A stretch of DNA of 64,000 nucleotides from Patiria pectinifera (taxonomy: Eukaryota; Echinodermata; Asteroidea; Valvatida; Asterinidae): NCBI GenBank assembly GCA_029964075.1, contig CM057149.1:13154465-13218464 (forward strand), in the 5' to 3' direction. Numbering within the stretch: the first letter of the stretch is position 1; each line of letters begins with the position of its first letter. A program made the position numbers and the translations under genes. Below are positions 33,752 through 46,325 of this stretch, piece by piece. The notes beneath the pieces were generated by a model, which saw only the letters and a program-made list of their open reading frames with translations, was not told the DNA's origin and did no database searches.

Positions 33752-35297
33752 TAATACTCCTTTTTTCCCCCCAGAACTTTTGCTCATAAGTCATATTAAT
33801 ATGAAATGTGACACTACTGTACATGTACATGTACATATTGGTGGGCCAGATAGTAACATTTAAAAAAAAAAATTTAAAAATGTGTTTTTATACATCACGG
33901 CGGGAGGAATTGATGTTGTTTTTACCCCAGACACCGCATACAAAAACAAACGCTAATGTAACGCACATGCAGGCACTAGACTATTCCTCATAATTTGCAT
34001 ACGTGTTAAAAATCTTGAACGTGCAAACGATCTAATACCAGGGTGAGTGGTAGGCGCGTTCTGCTCGACACCCTGGGTACGAGGTTGCCACTTAAGGGCT
34101 CCCCCAATTTTTTTGAATTCTAGATGCTCTGTGGTGCAATCAGAGGCAGTTTCTGACCATTTTTACCAATTTTAGGAAAAGACGGTAGTGTACATATATG
34201 TGTACACAGTGCCTGCCTTTATTGTGACGTCACTTTAAAAAAATGTAGGGGTTTTTTTTTGGGGGGGGGAGGCCCCTGTTTTCCCCCTGGATCCTCCCTT
34301 GTTTTGCAGTGCGTTCGAAGGTCTATTCAAGTGATATGCACCTACATTGTAAACTGACAATTTTGGATGAAGTTCCAAGATACCGTAGCTGCTGCTATTG
34401 GATCCCAACCAGGCTCTGATGATAGACTTTTCAAAAGATTTGTGATTTTGCAATCAACATAAATTACATACATCTGTAATACATGTATGTGACCTGCCAT
34501 AGCATAATGAGGAATAACCCCCACCTTTGACTTTTCACTTCATAAAGGGAAAATCAGTGGCTTTCCAATGATACCAAATTTATTTCCGTAGCTTAATTTA
34601 TTCCAAAGATATGACACAGGAAGTTCAACAGTGTCCTGCCGAGTTTCTCTAACCTCATTTTGAGAAAAAAAACGGCTTTGAAAAAAAGAAACGCCATTGC
34701 GCCGCCAATGGCAGTGAAAGACGTTCTTCAGTTTTTCCACTTTTGTGGGTATTTTTTTCCCTCAACTAAAATGCATATTGTGAATCTCGGATACCTTGGC
34801 TACTCAAAAATACAAAACAATCAATATCAATTTTCACATGATTTTTCTACGACTTCAGGCGTCGATTACTCAAAACAAGGTTTTGGGGGACATTCCTCAT
34901 TTTGCCTCAGTACATGTAGGTCACATACATGTATGCAAATGTTATAGCCTTGAACACTATCCGTGTGGCTCCATGTGCAAAATCATATAAAAGTTGGAGA
35001 AGACAGTTAGGGGTACATGGAGCTACGGGGCGATCGTGAAGTGTAGGGCCTCTGTATTGTTTTGATCAAATTAGAGTCAAAACTATTTTTGCTTGCTCAA
35101 AAATCACCTTTACAATCAAAAGCAGGCTTTTCTCAATTCTAATGACACCCGTTTTGCAATTTTGAATAGATTCTTGGGGTAGAAACCATGATTTTCCTGC
35201 CCGGTTTGTGCCTTGGTTGCTATTCAGCGAGCTGTGCGTGCTCACTGTACATCGCGCGGTGATTGCCATCGCATTGGGTACGTCGCGTGCCGTCATC
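33752..35297. other. Intergenic with a MITE fragment
   Basis: A partial, inverted copy of the 311-bp hAT-type MITE lies at about 34090-34302 (ctctggatcc-like end near 34285-34300 and tagatgctctgtggtg near 34121). Several tacatgtatgt/acatgtacatgt runs occur. No exon was recognised. Confidence 0.45.
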
Positions 35298-35471
35298 CAG
35301 TGGCGTCACCAGACTTTTCAGTCTGGGGGGGGGCACAGGGGGGGCACCAGCATTTGATGGGGGGGCACTTAGGTGAATATATATATATATGTTTTTACCA
35401 ACCCAAATCTCAGATGGGGGGGCACTCGGGGGGGGCACTAGGTTTTCCAGGGGCACGTGGCGACGCCACTG
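35298..35471. mobile_element. 174-bp hAT-type MITE, G-rich
   Basis: The ends CAGTGGCGTCACCAG and (reversed) CAGTGGCGTCGCCACGTG are inverted repeats. The flanks are an exact 8-bp duplication, CCGTCATC (35290-35297 and 35472-35479). The body is mostly G-runs on the plus strand around an AT dinucleotide run. There is no coding sequence. Confidence 0.8.
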
Positions 35472-35639
35472 CCGTCATCGTCATTTTACCCCAAAATTTC
35501 CCTCAAAAATCAAAACCCTGCCCTCTATCTATGACATACCTGTTTATTGAGAATGTCGCTAACTAGATTTTGTTCCCTTATAGAGGCCGGGCCCTACACT
35601 ACGATCGCCAAAATAGGGGCCCTAGTTAGCCCAGGTTGG

Positions 35640-37235
35640 ATGAAGTCTTCATTGCATTACGACTAACGTCCAGGAAGAGAATTCTCTACATAAGACCACC
35701 CAAAATTTGGGCCAGATTTTTGTTACATTTTACCTCGTTACAGAAGCTTATTTCACTCCTACATTTTCTATGTGTCCTTACCTATTGGGCGGCCGGGTTC
35801 AGGAATTCCATATGTGATGCTGACCAACATTAATCAGGAAAATAAACTCTAAAGCAGCGTTAAACTTGTACGTGTTTGTAGTCTCTTTTCATCAGTTTAT
35901 TCCCAGAGTCGTACGTCATGTACAATATGTACGTGCGTACGAAAGCACGCACGCTAGCGCCCTCATCTGTCTAGTTTTGGTTGGAACCGTGGCGTCACTC
36001 CAGCCAACCGATGTCACGAAAACGCTCAACCAATGACCAAAGCCTAAATGTGTTTCTGGTAACTGGCACGAAAACACGCTCGGTCATTGGATTAGCGACC
36101 GCGCCTTCAAGTAAGTGCGCGTGCGTATGAGGGTGGTTACTAAGCAAATCGTGCTTGCGCACTGCATATTCATGCTGCATAGTCTGGCCCCCGGACCAGA
36201 CGTGATTTGAGCGTCGAGAATAATTGTCCGGTCTAGGGAACCAGACTACACGCTGCACAGACGTACATCATCAGACTGGGACCGTGAGTGCATGAAAACG
36301 TGCAAAATTACTACTGACGTTTTTTTACTCACCATTTGGCTAATTAATGCCCACACAACACATACATCAAAATGATATAGTTGCAAGCATGTCACCTGCA
36401 AAATTTGAGACCTTAAATCCAATTTTAAGGCAAGGTTTTGGCAGTTCAAAAAACCACCCACGTCATTCTCCATGCTTAAGAAATGGTGGTGTGATTCCCA
36501 AGGTCTTCTGGGTAGGTGTAAGAAGAACCTTGCAGCTTACTTGTTTTTTAATCATTGCCCAAATGAACATAGCGCCCTCTGCTAATGAAACATTTTGCAT
36601 TCACTCAGATCAACAAGAGGGCGCTGTTTTATCTACACGATGAAAATGTTATAGCTGAGGAGTCTTTTTGGCACAATGCATTGCAGTACACATCAACGTG
36701 ATGTCTCACGTACAAAAATGTATGGATTTCGATAACTCTTTGCAAAATTAGAATTAAAAGATGAATTTTTGGTGATGAAATGCTCACAACAGCAACTTTG
36801 CTAGGCAGAAGTTTCGGGGATTATTGAAGAAACTGTAGGGAGTAAGAAGCTTGCAATTTGATTCACACTGGTTTTATCATGCAGCACAAAGTTTTGCACG
36901 ATATGGATACCTTAAGTTTTGGGACTCTCAATCTCATACACAGTATTGAGAGTCCCAAATTTTCGGACTAGTACATCATGTATGACTAGAATAGACTCGG
37001 CGGTGAGAAACTGATGAAAAGAGTCTACAAACACGTACAAGTTTAATGTTGCTTTCGAGTTTATTTTCCAGATTAAGGTCGGTCAGCATTGCATATATAT
37101 CTGCATATTGAATTTCTGAACCCAGCGGCCCAATACTGACACAAAGAATACTACCACGTAAAAATTGGCTTCTCCAACAAGGTAAAAATATTGAAAATAT
37201 CGGTCATAAATTTTTTCGCCCGGTTTTGAGCACTT
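35640..37235. repeat. Long diverged inverted repeat
   Basis: Arms at about 35730-35903 and 37014-37180 are reverse complements at moderate identity, sharing aacttgtacgtgtttgtag and ggaaaataaactc. Similarity fades outward to about 35690 and 37235. The interior (35910-37010) has no recognised gene. This fits an old DNA transposon with long terminal repeats, but no target duplication could be assigned. Confidence 0.5.
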
Positions 37236-38329
37236 CATACCCTGGACTCCCTCCGTCATGTCCGTTACGTAGGGAGGAAAGGGAGTCCAATATAGGCTGC
37301 TATAGTGCTAGGCCTACGTGTAGAATCGCCAGACCATGTCCGAATGTTAAAAAAGCGATAAGTTGGGTCCAAGCATCCTCCATGGTCCAAGTTACTCAGA
37401 CTACAGAAAGCCTACCTTTGAAATAAGTACCTTCTACTGAAGATGGAAGTGGGAAAATCCTCAATCTTGAGCTAAGCTAAACGCAGCAGAGAGCTACAGA
37501 TATGCAGGCAGAGATCTTACAAATGATCAGTGCGGAGTTCATTCGCAGTACAGTAAACACAAGCAGAACTACATTGCGTTCGTCACGTTTGGCGCGCTTT
37601 TTTTTTTACATCTGTCCTCGAGCACGAGACCCCCCCCCCCGTGCCGCTTTCCGTTTCGGTTACGATAGTTTTATTTTCTGCAAACTTATAAACGTGTAAA
37701 GCTTTACATTTTGCAGGCCATTTACTCAAGAGCAAATGGTTTTTAGTAAGAGCTTTTAATTATTTTTTTATTCATACAGCTGTGGCAGTCTGCAACAAAT
37801 CGTACGGTCCCCCATGACGGACCACAGAGAATAATGATAATGAGATGGGAGTAATGCAAATGCCAGTTTTTATTCATACGAACTACCGTATGGTATTATT
37901 TGTTCTTTTTCGAGATTAACATTAATAAGTGCAGTAATTTATGCGCAGAATTATGTGCGTTTACATTTTCAAGGTAGCCCCAGCCCAACCTCGATATATG
38001 ACAAGCAAATATTTGAAATCTGTATACATATAGCACTTACACCCAGCAGAAAGACAGACGGAAGACAAACAACCCAACAGACAAAAGTACTAATGAAGAA
38101 ACGACCCAGGACACAAGCAACAACGGCACAAGCAACGACGGCGCAAGCATACAAACAAAAGCCCCAAGCAAGATAAACAAACACACAAACACCCCAACAA
38201 ACAAGCACATTAAATAAGAACAAAAGGGATTAAAGTCCCATCCGTACAAAACTTAGGGAGTCATGTAGTTCACACCAGGAGTCAGCCAGTGTACCCTCAG
38301 TTTAGCAATGAAAGTGTTCAGACCAAAGA
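37236..38329. other. Intergenic, no gene recognised
   Basis: There is a C-run at about 37631-37640 and otherwise ordinary sequence. The longest frames are short and lack domains. The stretch borders the 3' side of the reverse-transcriptase remnant. Confidence 0.4.
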
Positions 38330-39082
38330 TCAGGCTACCCACAACGAAGGCGGGCAGGGTGTTCCACAAGTGTGGCACAAACGGGGGAATCTGACAAAAG
38401 GTGACTCATGAAAAGCTTTTGTTCTAGAATAATGTTGAATAAATTTAACATCGTCAACGTGTCTAGGATTAAGGTTGATATAGCTCTCTGATTCAATGTC
38501 GAATTTGTTATAGATGCATTTGGCTACAAAAACAACTGCCAAGAAGTTCAACCTATTCGTTAAGTAGGACAAACCCAGCTTGGTACAACGGATCGAATAC
38601 TCCATATTATCCCTGCTGGAATTCGGCAAATGACGTCTTGGAAGGCCCAAGCAGAAATGAGTAAATCTCCTCTGAACTCCTTCCGAGGATGTTAGTTGGG
38701 AAGGAGAACTTGAGTACCAAACTGGGACAGCAAACTCAAGAATAGGTCTGACAAGAGAGCTATAAAGTGTGACAAGAATATGAGGGTCTTTACAGTTAAC
38801 CGGTCTTCTAGTAAAACCAGACATCTTAGTAGCTTTAGAGACCACTGAATTTACATGATGACTACAGGAAAGATCTCTGGAGATAACCAACCCAAGATAT
38901 TTACAGTGATCAACAAAATCCGAGTTTCGAGAATCAATCTGATATGTGGGTCAATGTGGGGTCCTGGAGCGAGTAATAGACATCAGTTTACATTTGTCAA
39001 TGTTAAGCTTCATATGACTGAGATTACACCAGGTAACTATGCTACATAGATCATTTTGTAATGTGAGCTCATCATTCTTCGA
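38330..39082 (-). mobile_element. Non-LTR retrotransposon, jockey/CR1-like RT fragment
   Basis: The minus-strand frame 38330-38890 matches the C-terminal part of jockey/CR1-type reverse transcriptases: a KYLGLVIS-DLSCSHH motif, an SLVRPILEFAVPVW motif and VQRRFTHFCLGLPRR. Homology continues upstream to about 39082 (DLCSIVTWC, MKLNIDKCK) but is interrupted by a stop. The catalytic centre is missing, so this is a truncated, inactive copy. Related elements copy themselves through an RNA intermediate. Confidence 0.75.
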
Positions 39083-39475
39083 TTCAATTCAATTCATTTT
39101 AATTCAAAATACTTTATTTATCCCCAAAAAGGCAATTACATATAGTTGGACAGCTCATTAAAGACACTTAGTAAATTACAAGTCAAGTAAATATAAATAC
39201 ATAAAACTTACATCAATCACAAACAACATGTCCTTATCTCAATTAAAATTGGTGTAAAATCTCATCTTATCTAAAAAATAGTATCTTATTTGTTTATTTA
39301 TTTCGTATTTACCCTGGGGAAACCTCTCAGAGGTACACCGTTTTCCAGAGGTGCCCAGCAATTATACAGAGCAATTCATTTAAAACTACAATTACAAAAA
39401 ACACTAGAAAAAGTCAATAGTAAAATATGGGTACATAAAAACACGTGAAAATAATAATAATAATAATAATAATTA
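39083..39475 (-). mobile_element. Retroelement tails and AAT microsatellite
   Basis: A TTCAA/TTCAT run with cttatttatccccaaaaagg (39085-39160) looks like the reversed 3' tail of a LINE. The segment at 39290-39450 is the inverted partner of 28140-28320, with its AAAT tail at 39290-39305. An AAT microsatellite follows (39449-39472). Confidence 0.5.
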
Positions 39476-40540
39476 CTCTTTTCGCCCCAATAGGGTGACT
39501 TTCCCATAGACTTGTGCACAAACCTAAACTGTCACCTAACCCAAGTTTACCTTATGTTTTTTTCCACGAAATTTAGTACTTATACTAATTGGACCATGAG
39601 GAATCGATCTAGATGGTTAGCGACGGCAAAATTCTTTGTCCTAAGGGTCGTTTTCATAAAAGGGCGACAGTTATTTTGTCGCCTCAATAAGGTGTATCGC
39701 CCTATTGTGGACGGATTCGCAAAACCTGTCGCCCTATTACAGTAATAGTAGTAATCATGGACCATCCAGTAAAAACAAACAAAAAACAGATACACACACC
39801 CAAAAAAATTGCACTAGAAAAATCCAAGAGCACCCATGCACTGCATAAAACTCTGCGTGAATAATATTAAATCTTAATTGCGCATAAATTGTCAGCATGA
39901 TGAGCAGTTCTCAAAAAGCTTCAAGCAACCAAAGCCAGAGGTCAAGCAATTTGGCCCATTATAACAGGCGCATTATCGATGGGTACTGCACTAGTACATT
40001 AAAACAGCAGGTTTTCGTATGTTTAGACGATTAATGTACAAATGATGAAAAGAAAATGTTTACTTAAACAGTTTCCAATTTAAAATGATGAACCTAATGA
40101 TCTAATAGCCACTGGAGTAATGACAGCTCGATTAATGATAATGATACTGATACCCCTGACTAATGGTTGCATATAAAAATGACAAATAAAATGATTAACA
40201 TAAAAACATGCAAATAATAATCAGTTGTTTATAAGTCTAATAGCCACTGGGAGGAACGAGAACTTCCTTCTGTTGGTTTTACATGGAGGGCATCTTGGAT
40301 GGCGTCTCGATGGAAGAAACTCAAACATGCTACTTGCTAGAAATGGTCCTATAAATCACAGTGTCGTCCGCATACTGTCTAAACTACCGTCACCGTACGG
40401 TGGCAGCCATGTTAGAGTATGGCCTTATGGGATACTTACCCAAGTAACCGGCTAAGGGGTCGGTTACTTGGGCCATGCTCGAGTAAGCCTGAGAACGCAG
40501 TCGCTCTGACGAGTAAGTTCGTGACAAGTAGTTGAAGACG
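39476..40540. other. Intergenic, 3' side of transporter gene
   Basis: No exon recognised. The part adjoining 40540 should include the 3' untranslated region of the minus-strand transporter gene. Confidence 0.35.
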
Positions 40541-40653
40541 CTAAATATATCTGAAATATCGCAGCAGTAAGAGGGGAATTATGGGTAGAAACTGGATTCC
40601 GCCAATCACAGCAAGGGCTATGGTGTAGCTACCCATGGTGTCGTACAGCCAAC
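40541..40653 (-). CDS. Transporter exon 4 (terminal)
   Basis: The acceptor ctgtag|GTTGGCTG restores the GWLYDTMGSY motif across the junction. The exon then encodes helices 11-12 and a very short tail (LLLLRYFRYI) before TAG. Confidence 0.85.
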
Positions 40654-43600
40654 CTACAGCGGAGAAAAAAGAAAGACAGTTAAGAAACAGTGTTTTATTT
40701 ATCTGTTTGGCAGAAATAGTTATCTGTAAAGTTAGAACTTGGGAAATGGAATATAGCTTATTGTGTTTGTATTGGAACGAATTTGCCAAAAAATAACATG
40801 TTTGGCTGTAACGTTATTCCCATATTCATGTCTGGTGTTATGTTCTTATGTGTTGTTTGTGTGTGCAACTTGTATATTTTTGTATGATTGTAACTGGGGA
40901 TCTCTACTCGACAAGCATTGCTTTTTAGGGATCCCCATCCACATATTTTGTATACATTTAACTCTGATTGTCTTTTTTTCATGTGGAAAATAAAGTGAAT
41001 TGAATTGAATTGAATTAAATTTTCATCTATGATAAAACAAACAAACATTTTCGTATTCGTTTCAGACTTAAAATCATTCACAAATCATTCAGTATCAATT
41101 TCAGTCACAAGCTATTTTAATGATCAAAATGATCTGTAATGATGGAACTTGTGACTTAATTTGAGACTTGAATTGAGACTGGTCTTCTAATTGGCTTGTG
41201 ATGGACCTGCGATTGGACTGCGATTTACTGGTGATTTGACTTGTGATTGGTTTATGATTGACTTGTGACTTAACTTGTGATTTGACTTGTGATTGGTTTG
41301 TGATTGACTTGTGATTTGACTTGTGATTTTTTGTGTGATTGACTTGTGATTGGTTTGTGATCGGCTTGTGATTGACTTGCGATTTGACTTGTGATTGGAT
41401 TGTGACTTGACTTGTCATTGACTTGTGATTGGATTATGATAGACTTGTGAACTGACTTGAGTTCGATCTGTGACTGAATTGACTTGTGATTGGATTGTGA
41501 CTTGACTTGTCATTGACTTGTGATTGGATTATGATAGACTTGTGAACTGACTTGAGTTCGATCTGTGACTGAATCGTGATTGACTTGTCTACAAATTGAA
41601 TTTATCTTGCAAAAGCTTCAACTAAAAGGGTATTTGCACCAACCTGGGAAGAATCCAAGAGAGAATGCCAACAGACCAATCTTAATCCCGATCCAACCGT
41701 ACGCCCCGGCTAACAACTCAACTCCTAATAACTGCTTCATGAGAACGTCATTCAAACTGGATATTATGCCGTCACCGATCAGAATAAGGCACATCGTCGC
41801 CACGAGCGGCCAATACGAAGTCAGCCATGGCGTGGCGCAATACGACGCCGTACTGACCACGATAGCGATGGCCATGAGGCACCAAGCTGGTATCCATCCG
41901 CGGTCTACCAGTAACCCCTGGATGAGTTTCGTGACTAGACTCAAAATGCCGCCGATGGTGACGATAGACGCTGCCTCCCCGACTGTCAAGCCGTTTGACT
42001 CTGCGACCGACACAAAATATATGACAATCATGCCGCTTGCAAACTTGGTATTACAAATCATCAACGCGATGGACCAGTACCTAAGATCCTTCAGCAATCC
42101 GAGGTCCAAATTACTGGAAGCTTTCTTCACAAACTCCCCACAACAAGATGCGAGACCGCTTCTAGCTTCTTCAGAGGCAGCGGCATCATTACCCCCCTTG
42201 AGTTTTTGGTAGTCGTTTCTCGTGCCAATGTTCGCCGTCATCATCAGAGCCCCGCAAGCCGAGAAATGAAGCAGGATTCCGCCCATGAGCAGCATGGCGC
42301 CCCTCCAGCCGTACGTGTCTAAGAAGAGTTGGACTAGGGGCGCGAAGGAGAATAAGCCGATGTTGTAGCCAGTTTGTGCCCAGCCTGTGGCTGTGGCGTA
42401 GTTTGTTTGAAAGGTACGACCGACTGCCTCTTTTGCCAGCACACCTGAAACTCCGAAGCCAGTACCTGTTGAGACATTCAAAGAAACCATCACGATTATA
42501 ATATGGTATTGCACTGTGGCTTATGAAATTGGCTTTCCAGTCATTATTATTTTTGGTGTTACATATTTCTTTTTTTTAATATACAATATAATTTTGGGGG
42601 TTTGGGCTCAGCTTTTTTTGACTCACCCTGTATAGTCTGGACAAGCTTAACATGTTATACAACAGAAGCAAAAAGAGTTGCCGAAATAACCTTGCTTTTT
42701 TTCTGACACCGGGACATTTTCTTGTTAGGTTGTACTGTGTCCTTTTTGTTTTGCTCAGTGACATTAATTGAGTGTGTTTTCGGCCAGCAATTTATTCAAC
42801 AGGTCTCATAATTTGATCTAGTCCGATTGGACTATCTCAATACTGTTTATGAGAGTCCTAAAACTGAAGGTATTGAAAACATGCAGTACATGAAAATAGA
42901 CTGGCACACGATACAACCCTTCAGTAAGTACTGCATCAATCAACTGTGCCAAAAGAAACATATTACATGTCTGGTGCCACTCTCTATTTCTACATATTTC
43001 TCCGTAGTCAGCCACCAGACTAATGACAATTAGTTTTAATAACGAAGAGGTCAGTCCTTTTCAAACAGTTGGGCCTATGATGGATATGTACCAGTCTAGT
43101 CTTTAGCCTCATTTCGAAACCACTTGACTTCCTTCTCATATGCAAAATATTAACGAAAAGTCTGCTTTAAAAATTGATTTGAGTGCATGTTCAAAATCTG
43201 GTTGGTGAAATAATGAAGACCTTTTCTTTTGCCAATGAAAATTGTGGGATTTTGCTGACTAAAGAGTGAGTAAAGTTAGACTGCTCTTCTTTTGCATGTT
43301 TTGAGCAAGGTCCCAGTCTGGATTCGACATAAATATTGCTCACCTGCCAATAGGATACAGAAACAAGCCAACTGGAGCACACTGGTCGAATAGGAAGTTG
43401 CAATGGCGGACAGGCTAATCAGCGCACCACAAATCATGATGGAAAAACCCATGCCGAAACGCCTGCCGAGAAAACCTGCAAAAACACCTGTAGGGAGAGG
43501 GAAAAAACACCAAGCTAAATGAGTCGTTTGCCGGGAATTTTCATTTTGGAGACTCGGGGCAAAATAGGGCCACTTCATCACATCTCTCGGTGATCCGAAC

Positions 43601-45545
43601 TCCATAATTTTTGAACTAAAGACGGTAGCAGCATGCATTTCACAGCAGTAATGCTGAGATTGTGCCTTTTTCAAATCTGTAAAAAAATGAAATTGACCAG
43701 GGTCGACAAACGATTCATCTAGGTTGATCGCATCACTTAGAAATTGAGAAAAAAAACAGCTTTAATTTAGGTTTTCCCGGCTAATTTCGTGAAATGCTCA
43801 TTTACTTCTGAAAATCGGTCATTCGTTTTCGTGTGAATTTGAATGCACATCTTGAATCTCATTTCAATTCAATGAAAGTTCAATCGTTTTCATTGTCCGT
43901 GCATTCGGTTTTGAGAAACAAACGGCCAATTACGTTACCTGTGCATTCATTTACGCAAGCATACCTTTTTCTAAATTGATTCAGGTACAGCTAATTTGAA
44001 TGACGGTTAGTGAAAACGAAACCACTAATTGTATCTGGTGCCGATGTCATTAAACTAAAAGTGAAATAGAACGGTGAATGTTTGAAATCGCCCTGTAAAA
44101 GCGAAACAAAAGTCGTGTAAACGTAAACGAATCTGAATGGACATAAACGAAAGGTGCTGCTCAATCACTTAATTGATTGAACTGAAATGGAATCGAATGC
44201 TCTGGTAGCGAAAATGAAACGCATATTCAGAGCGATTCTCAAATTCAGACGGAAATGAATGACTGATTTTCAGAAGTGAATGAACATTTTAGGAAATTGG
44301 CCGGGAAAGCTTATAATAAACTTAAATCCAATCTGGACAATGGGATACTGGAAAAGAAAGATTTTGGCAGGCCTGGTGTGGAAGAGGTTGGGAGGGGGAG
44401 GGGGGGGGGAGGTGTCAGCCCCGTTTTATATCTCTGTCGTAGATCCTTTTCTTTAATTCCGTAAAATGACGAAGACATTATTAAAACGCGTCCTGAGTGG
44501 TCTTCGTTAATTAACAGCTGAGCGAAAATGTCTCAAACCAAAATATTTGTCGAAATGTTCTCCCCCAATGCACTACAGTGCATTTGGCAGGAATGTGATC
44601 ACTGCAGTGTCTGTCATACTTTGTTGCTTGCCAATTTGAACCATTGAATTGCTTATTTGTATATCGCTTTCGGTCTACAATGGAATGAAACGTGCATGCA
44701 ATAATATAAAACTGGCTCCTTTTTATCCAGTTATTTATTGTTTTGATATTTATGTGTCTGACTCCACGCGTGTCAAATTAAAGAGACACTACGGACTGGA
44801 ATTGGCCCTAGAGAACGCACTTTGAACGAAATGATGTTAATCGGAAAGATCATTTAATAAACGTAATATATGAACATCCGCAAAACTATCCTTTAAAAAC
44901 CGGGCGTTTTTGTGTGACCCGTGTTATTTTCTGCGAAAACAAATTCCGAGGTCCACTAAGTTGCGATTCCCCAAAATTGGGCTGTTCTGCTAGTTGTGAT
45001 TCCCGTCTTTTGTGTACGCGACCACATTTTGTGCGTTGGTGCTGTGTGTAAATTTATGTGACACACGCAACGTGTATCGTACATTGAATGAAAACGACAC
45101 GAGAATCGTATGCGTACTCCGTCGTGTCCGATGTAAACAACCGGGTTTTGATCTCGTCTTTTCTCAGAAGTAATTAGGCTGGTTTCTTTCAACCACATGT
45201 TTGAAATAGGCTAGGTAAACAATGCAAAACATGACATTTTCGGGGATTTCAGGCCGTATGCCACTTTAAATTAAGAGAATGCGACGCTTGCGACATGCGT
45301 GTTGGTGTGACGCTACTATTAAGCAAAGTTCGTGTACCTGAAATACCGGCCACGACTGTAATCAGTGACGATATCCATCCCATAGTCCACGTCGCTGCTC
45401 CAAGCTGGTCTTGTATCGTCGGCAACATGATGCCAAGTCCCTTGAGGACTCCAGGCCACATGAAATTCCTTGTCCAAAGGGCCAGGCCGGCGATCCAGGC
45501 GACTTTACCCCCGTCGACTGGCGGGCTGGACCTGGGCGCAGCCAT
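40541..45545 (-). CDS. Monocarboxylate transporter-like (SLC16/MFS), complete
   Basis: Four exons join with canonical splice sites: 45545-45338, 43487-43344, 42465-41644 and 40653-40541, totalling 1,287 bp or 428 residues plus stop. All three introns are phase 1, each falling in a glycine codon. The protein has about 12 hydrophobic segments split by a cytoplasmic loop rich in Gly, Ala and charged residues. It carries family marks: DGGKVAW before helix 1 (compare DGGWGW), YGWRGAML after helix 5 and GWLYDTMGSY before the last helices. Members move lactate, pyruvate or related carboxylates, often with a proton, across the plasma membrane; substrate here is unknown. The usual basic stretch in helix 5 is replaced by TNYATATGWAQTG, so an orphan subtype is likely. 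The ATG at 45545 has G at -3 and +4. A foldback transposon lies 46 bp upstream. Confidence 0.85.
40760..41025 (+). mobile_element. Probable LINE/SINE 3' end in transporter intron 3
   Basis: AT-rich sequence ends in aaataaag followed by a TTGAA tail (about 40997-41018), the kind of tail left by non-LTR elements. It faces opposite to the host gene. Confidence 0.4.
41130..41590. repeat. Minisatellite in transporter intron 3
   Basis: Tandem variants of the ~10-11-bp unit cttgtgattga. A longer period of about 90 bp is overlaid at 41395-41580, where a whole block (gattggattgtgacttgact and on) repeats. The apparent Gln/Ser/Asn-rich frame is an artefact. Confidence 0.7.
41644..42465 (-). CDS. Transporter exon 3
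   Basis: The large exon of 822 bp encodes helices 4-10 and the central cytoplasmic loop. Acceptor caacag|GTACTGG; donor TCCCAG|GTTGGTG. A large central exon is usual for SLC16 genes. Confidence 0.9.
42570..42642. mobile_element. Mariner-like terminal fragment
   Basis: Read on the minus strand, the end is TACAGGGTGAGTCAAAAAAA, the common terminus of mariner-family elements and their MITEs. It is bounded by TA. The opposite end was not found. It lies in transporter intron 2. Confidence 0.5.
43344..43487 (-). CDS. Transporter exon 2
   Basis: 48 codons between the acceptor ctacag|GTGTTT and the donor GGCAG|GTGAGC. Encodes the GRRFG loop and helices 2-3. This is a standard position for an SLC16 exon. 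Confidence 0.85.
43771..44310. mobile_element. MITE with ~70-bp terminal repeats, transporter intron 1
   Basis: The left end (ggttttcccggctaattt) and the reversed right end (gctttcccggccaattt) stay similar for about 70 bp, including acttctgaaaatc. The right half recurs at 58952-59110. The interior is non-coding. Confidence 0.65.
44778..45269. mobile_element. TTAA-bounded MITE in transporter intron 1
   Basis: The left end is TTAAAGAGACACTACGG and the reversed right end is TTAAAGTGGCATACGG. A related end piece lies at 3309-3410. TTAA bounds suggest a piggyBac- or Kolobok-like donor. Non-coding. Confidence 0.55.
45338..45545 (-). CDS. Transporter exon 1
   Basis: Start codon at 45545. Encodes a short Pro-rich cytoplasmic N-terminus, the DGGKVAW motif and the first hydrophobic helix. 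Ends at the donor TTTCAG|GTACACG in phase 1. Confidence 0.85.
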
Positions 45546-45631
45546 CGCAAAAAAAATATGGCAGCCTTGCACTCACTCAGTAATAACACTATGGTGTACT
45601 ATAAAAGGACACCTATCTGTTATCGTCGTGC

Positions 45632-45893
45632 GTGTGGGGAGCTCCGTCGTGCCTGTGAGCAGGTCCGTCGTGCCTGTGAGCAGGTCCGTCGTGTTTGTGA
45701 GCAGACCGTCGTGCGTGTGGGGAGCTCCGTCGTGCCTGTGAGCAGGTCCGTCGTGTTTGTGAGCAGACCGTCGTGTTTGTGAGCAGACCGTCGTGCGTGT
45801 GAGTAAAACCGTCGTGCCTGTGAGTAAAACCGTCGTGTTTGTGAGTAAAACCATCGTGCGTGTGAGTAAATCCGTCGTGCCTATGAGGCGCCA
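45632..45893. repeat. 21-bp minisatellite, left arm of foldback 2
   Basis: About a dozen copies of a 21-bp unit whose core is CCGTCGTG, alternating between tgcgtg, tgcctg and tgtttg variants. Reading frames across it give Ser/Arg/Val or His/Asp repeats and are artefacts. Confidence 0.85.
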
Positions 45894-45894
45894 T

Positions 45895-46325
45895 GTGTAA
45901 ATAAATTATTTAACAAAATTATTTATATATATAATTCATTATTTATTATATAATTCAGTTTTCCGGACAATTATATGTAAATAATTGATTGGCAGTTTGC
46001 ATTATATGTACATAAATGTATTTGCCACTGCATTATTTATATATATAATTTTTTGCAACCTTATTATTTATATATAATTTAATGCAAACGTATTATTTAT
46101 ATATAATTTATTTGCAAACTTATTATTTATATATAATTTATTTGGTACCTCATTATTTATATATATATATATATATTTTTGCACGCTTTAATCATTTATT
46201 ATATGATTTATTTGGTACCTCATTATTTAAATATAATTTTTGCACACTTTATTTACTTATATATAATGCATTATTTATTATATAATTCATTATTTATTAT
46301 ATAATTCATTATTTATTATATAATG
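45895..46325. repeat. AT-rich inner tandem repeat, left arm of foldback 2
   Basis: Units of about 25-30 bp built on ttatttatatataattt, mirrored at about 47735-48140. The region is almost pure AT and would melt or extrude easily. Confidence 0.75.

Noticed and set aside
41101-41418. Gln/Ser/Asn-rich 105-codon frame
   Set aside because: It lies in an intronic minisatellite on the coding strand of the transporter gene and is low complexity, with no splice partner.
45339-45572. Earlier transporter start at 45572
   Set aside because: That codon is GTG; the first ATG in frame is 45545, which also has a favourable context.
45573-45894. Open frames of His/Asp/Thr or Arg/Ser/Val repeats
   Set aside because: They are translations of the 21-bp minisatellite in the foldback arm; all frames are open because the unit length is divisible by three.
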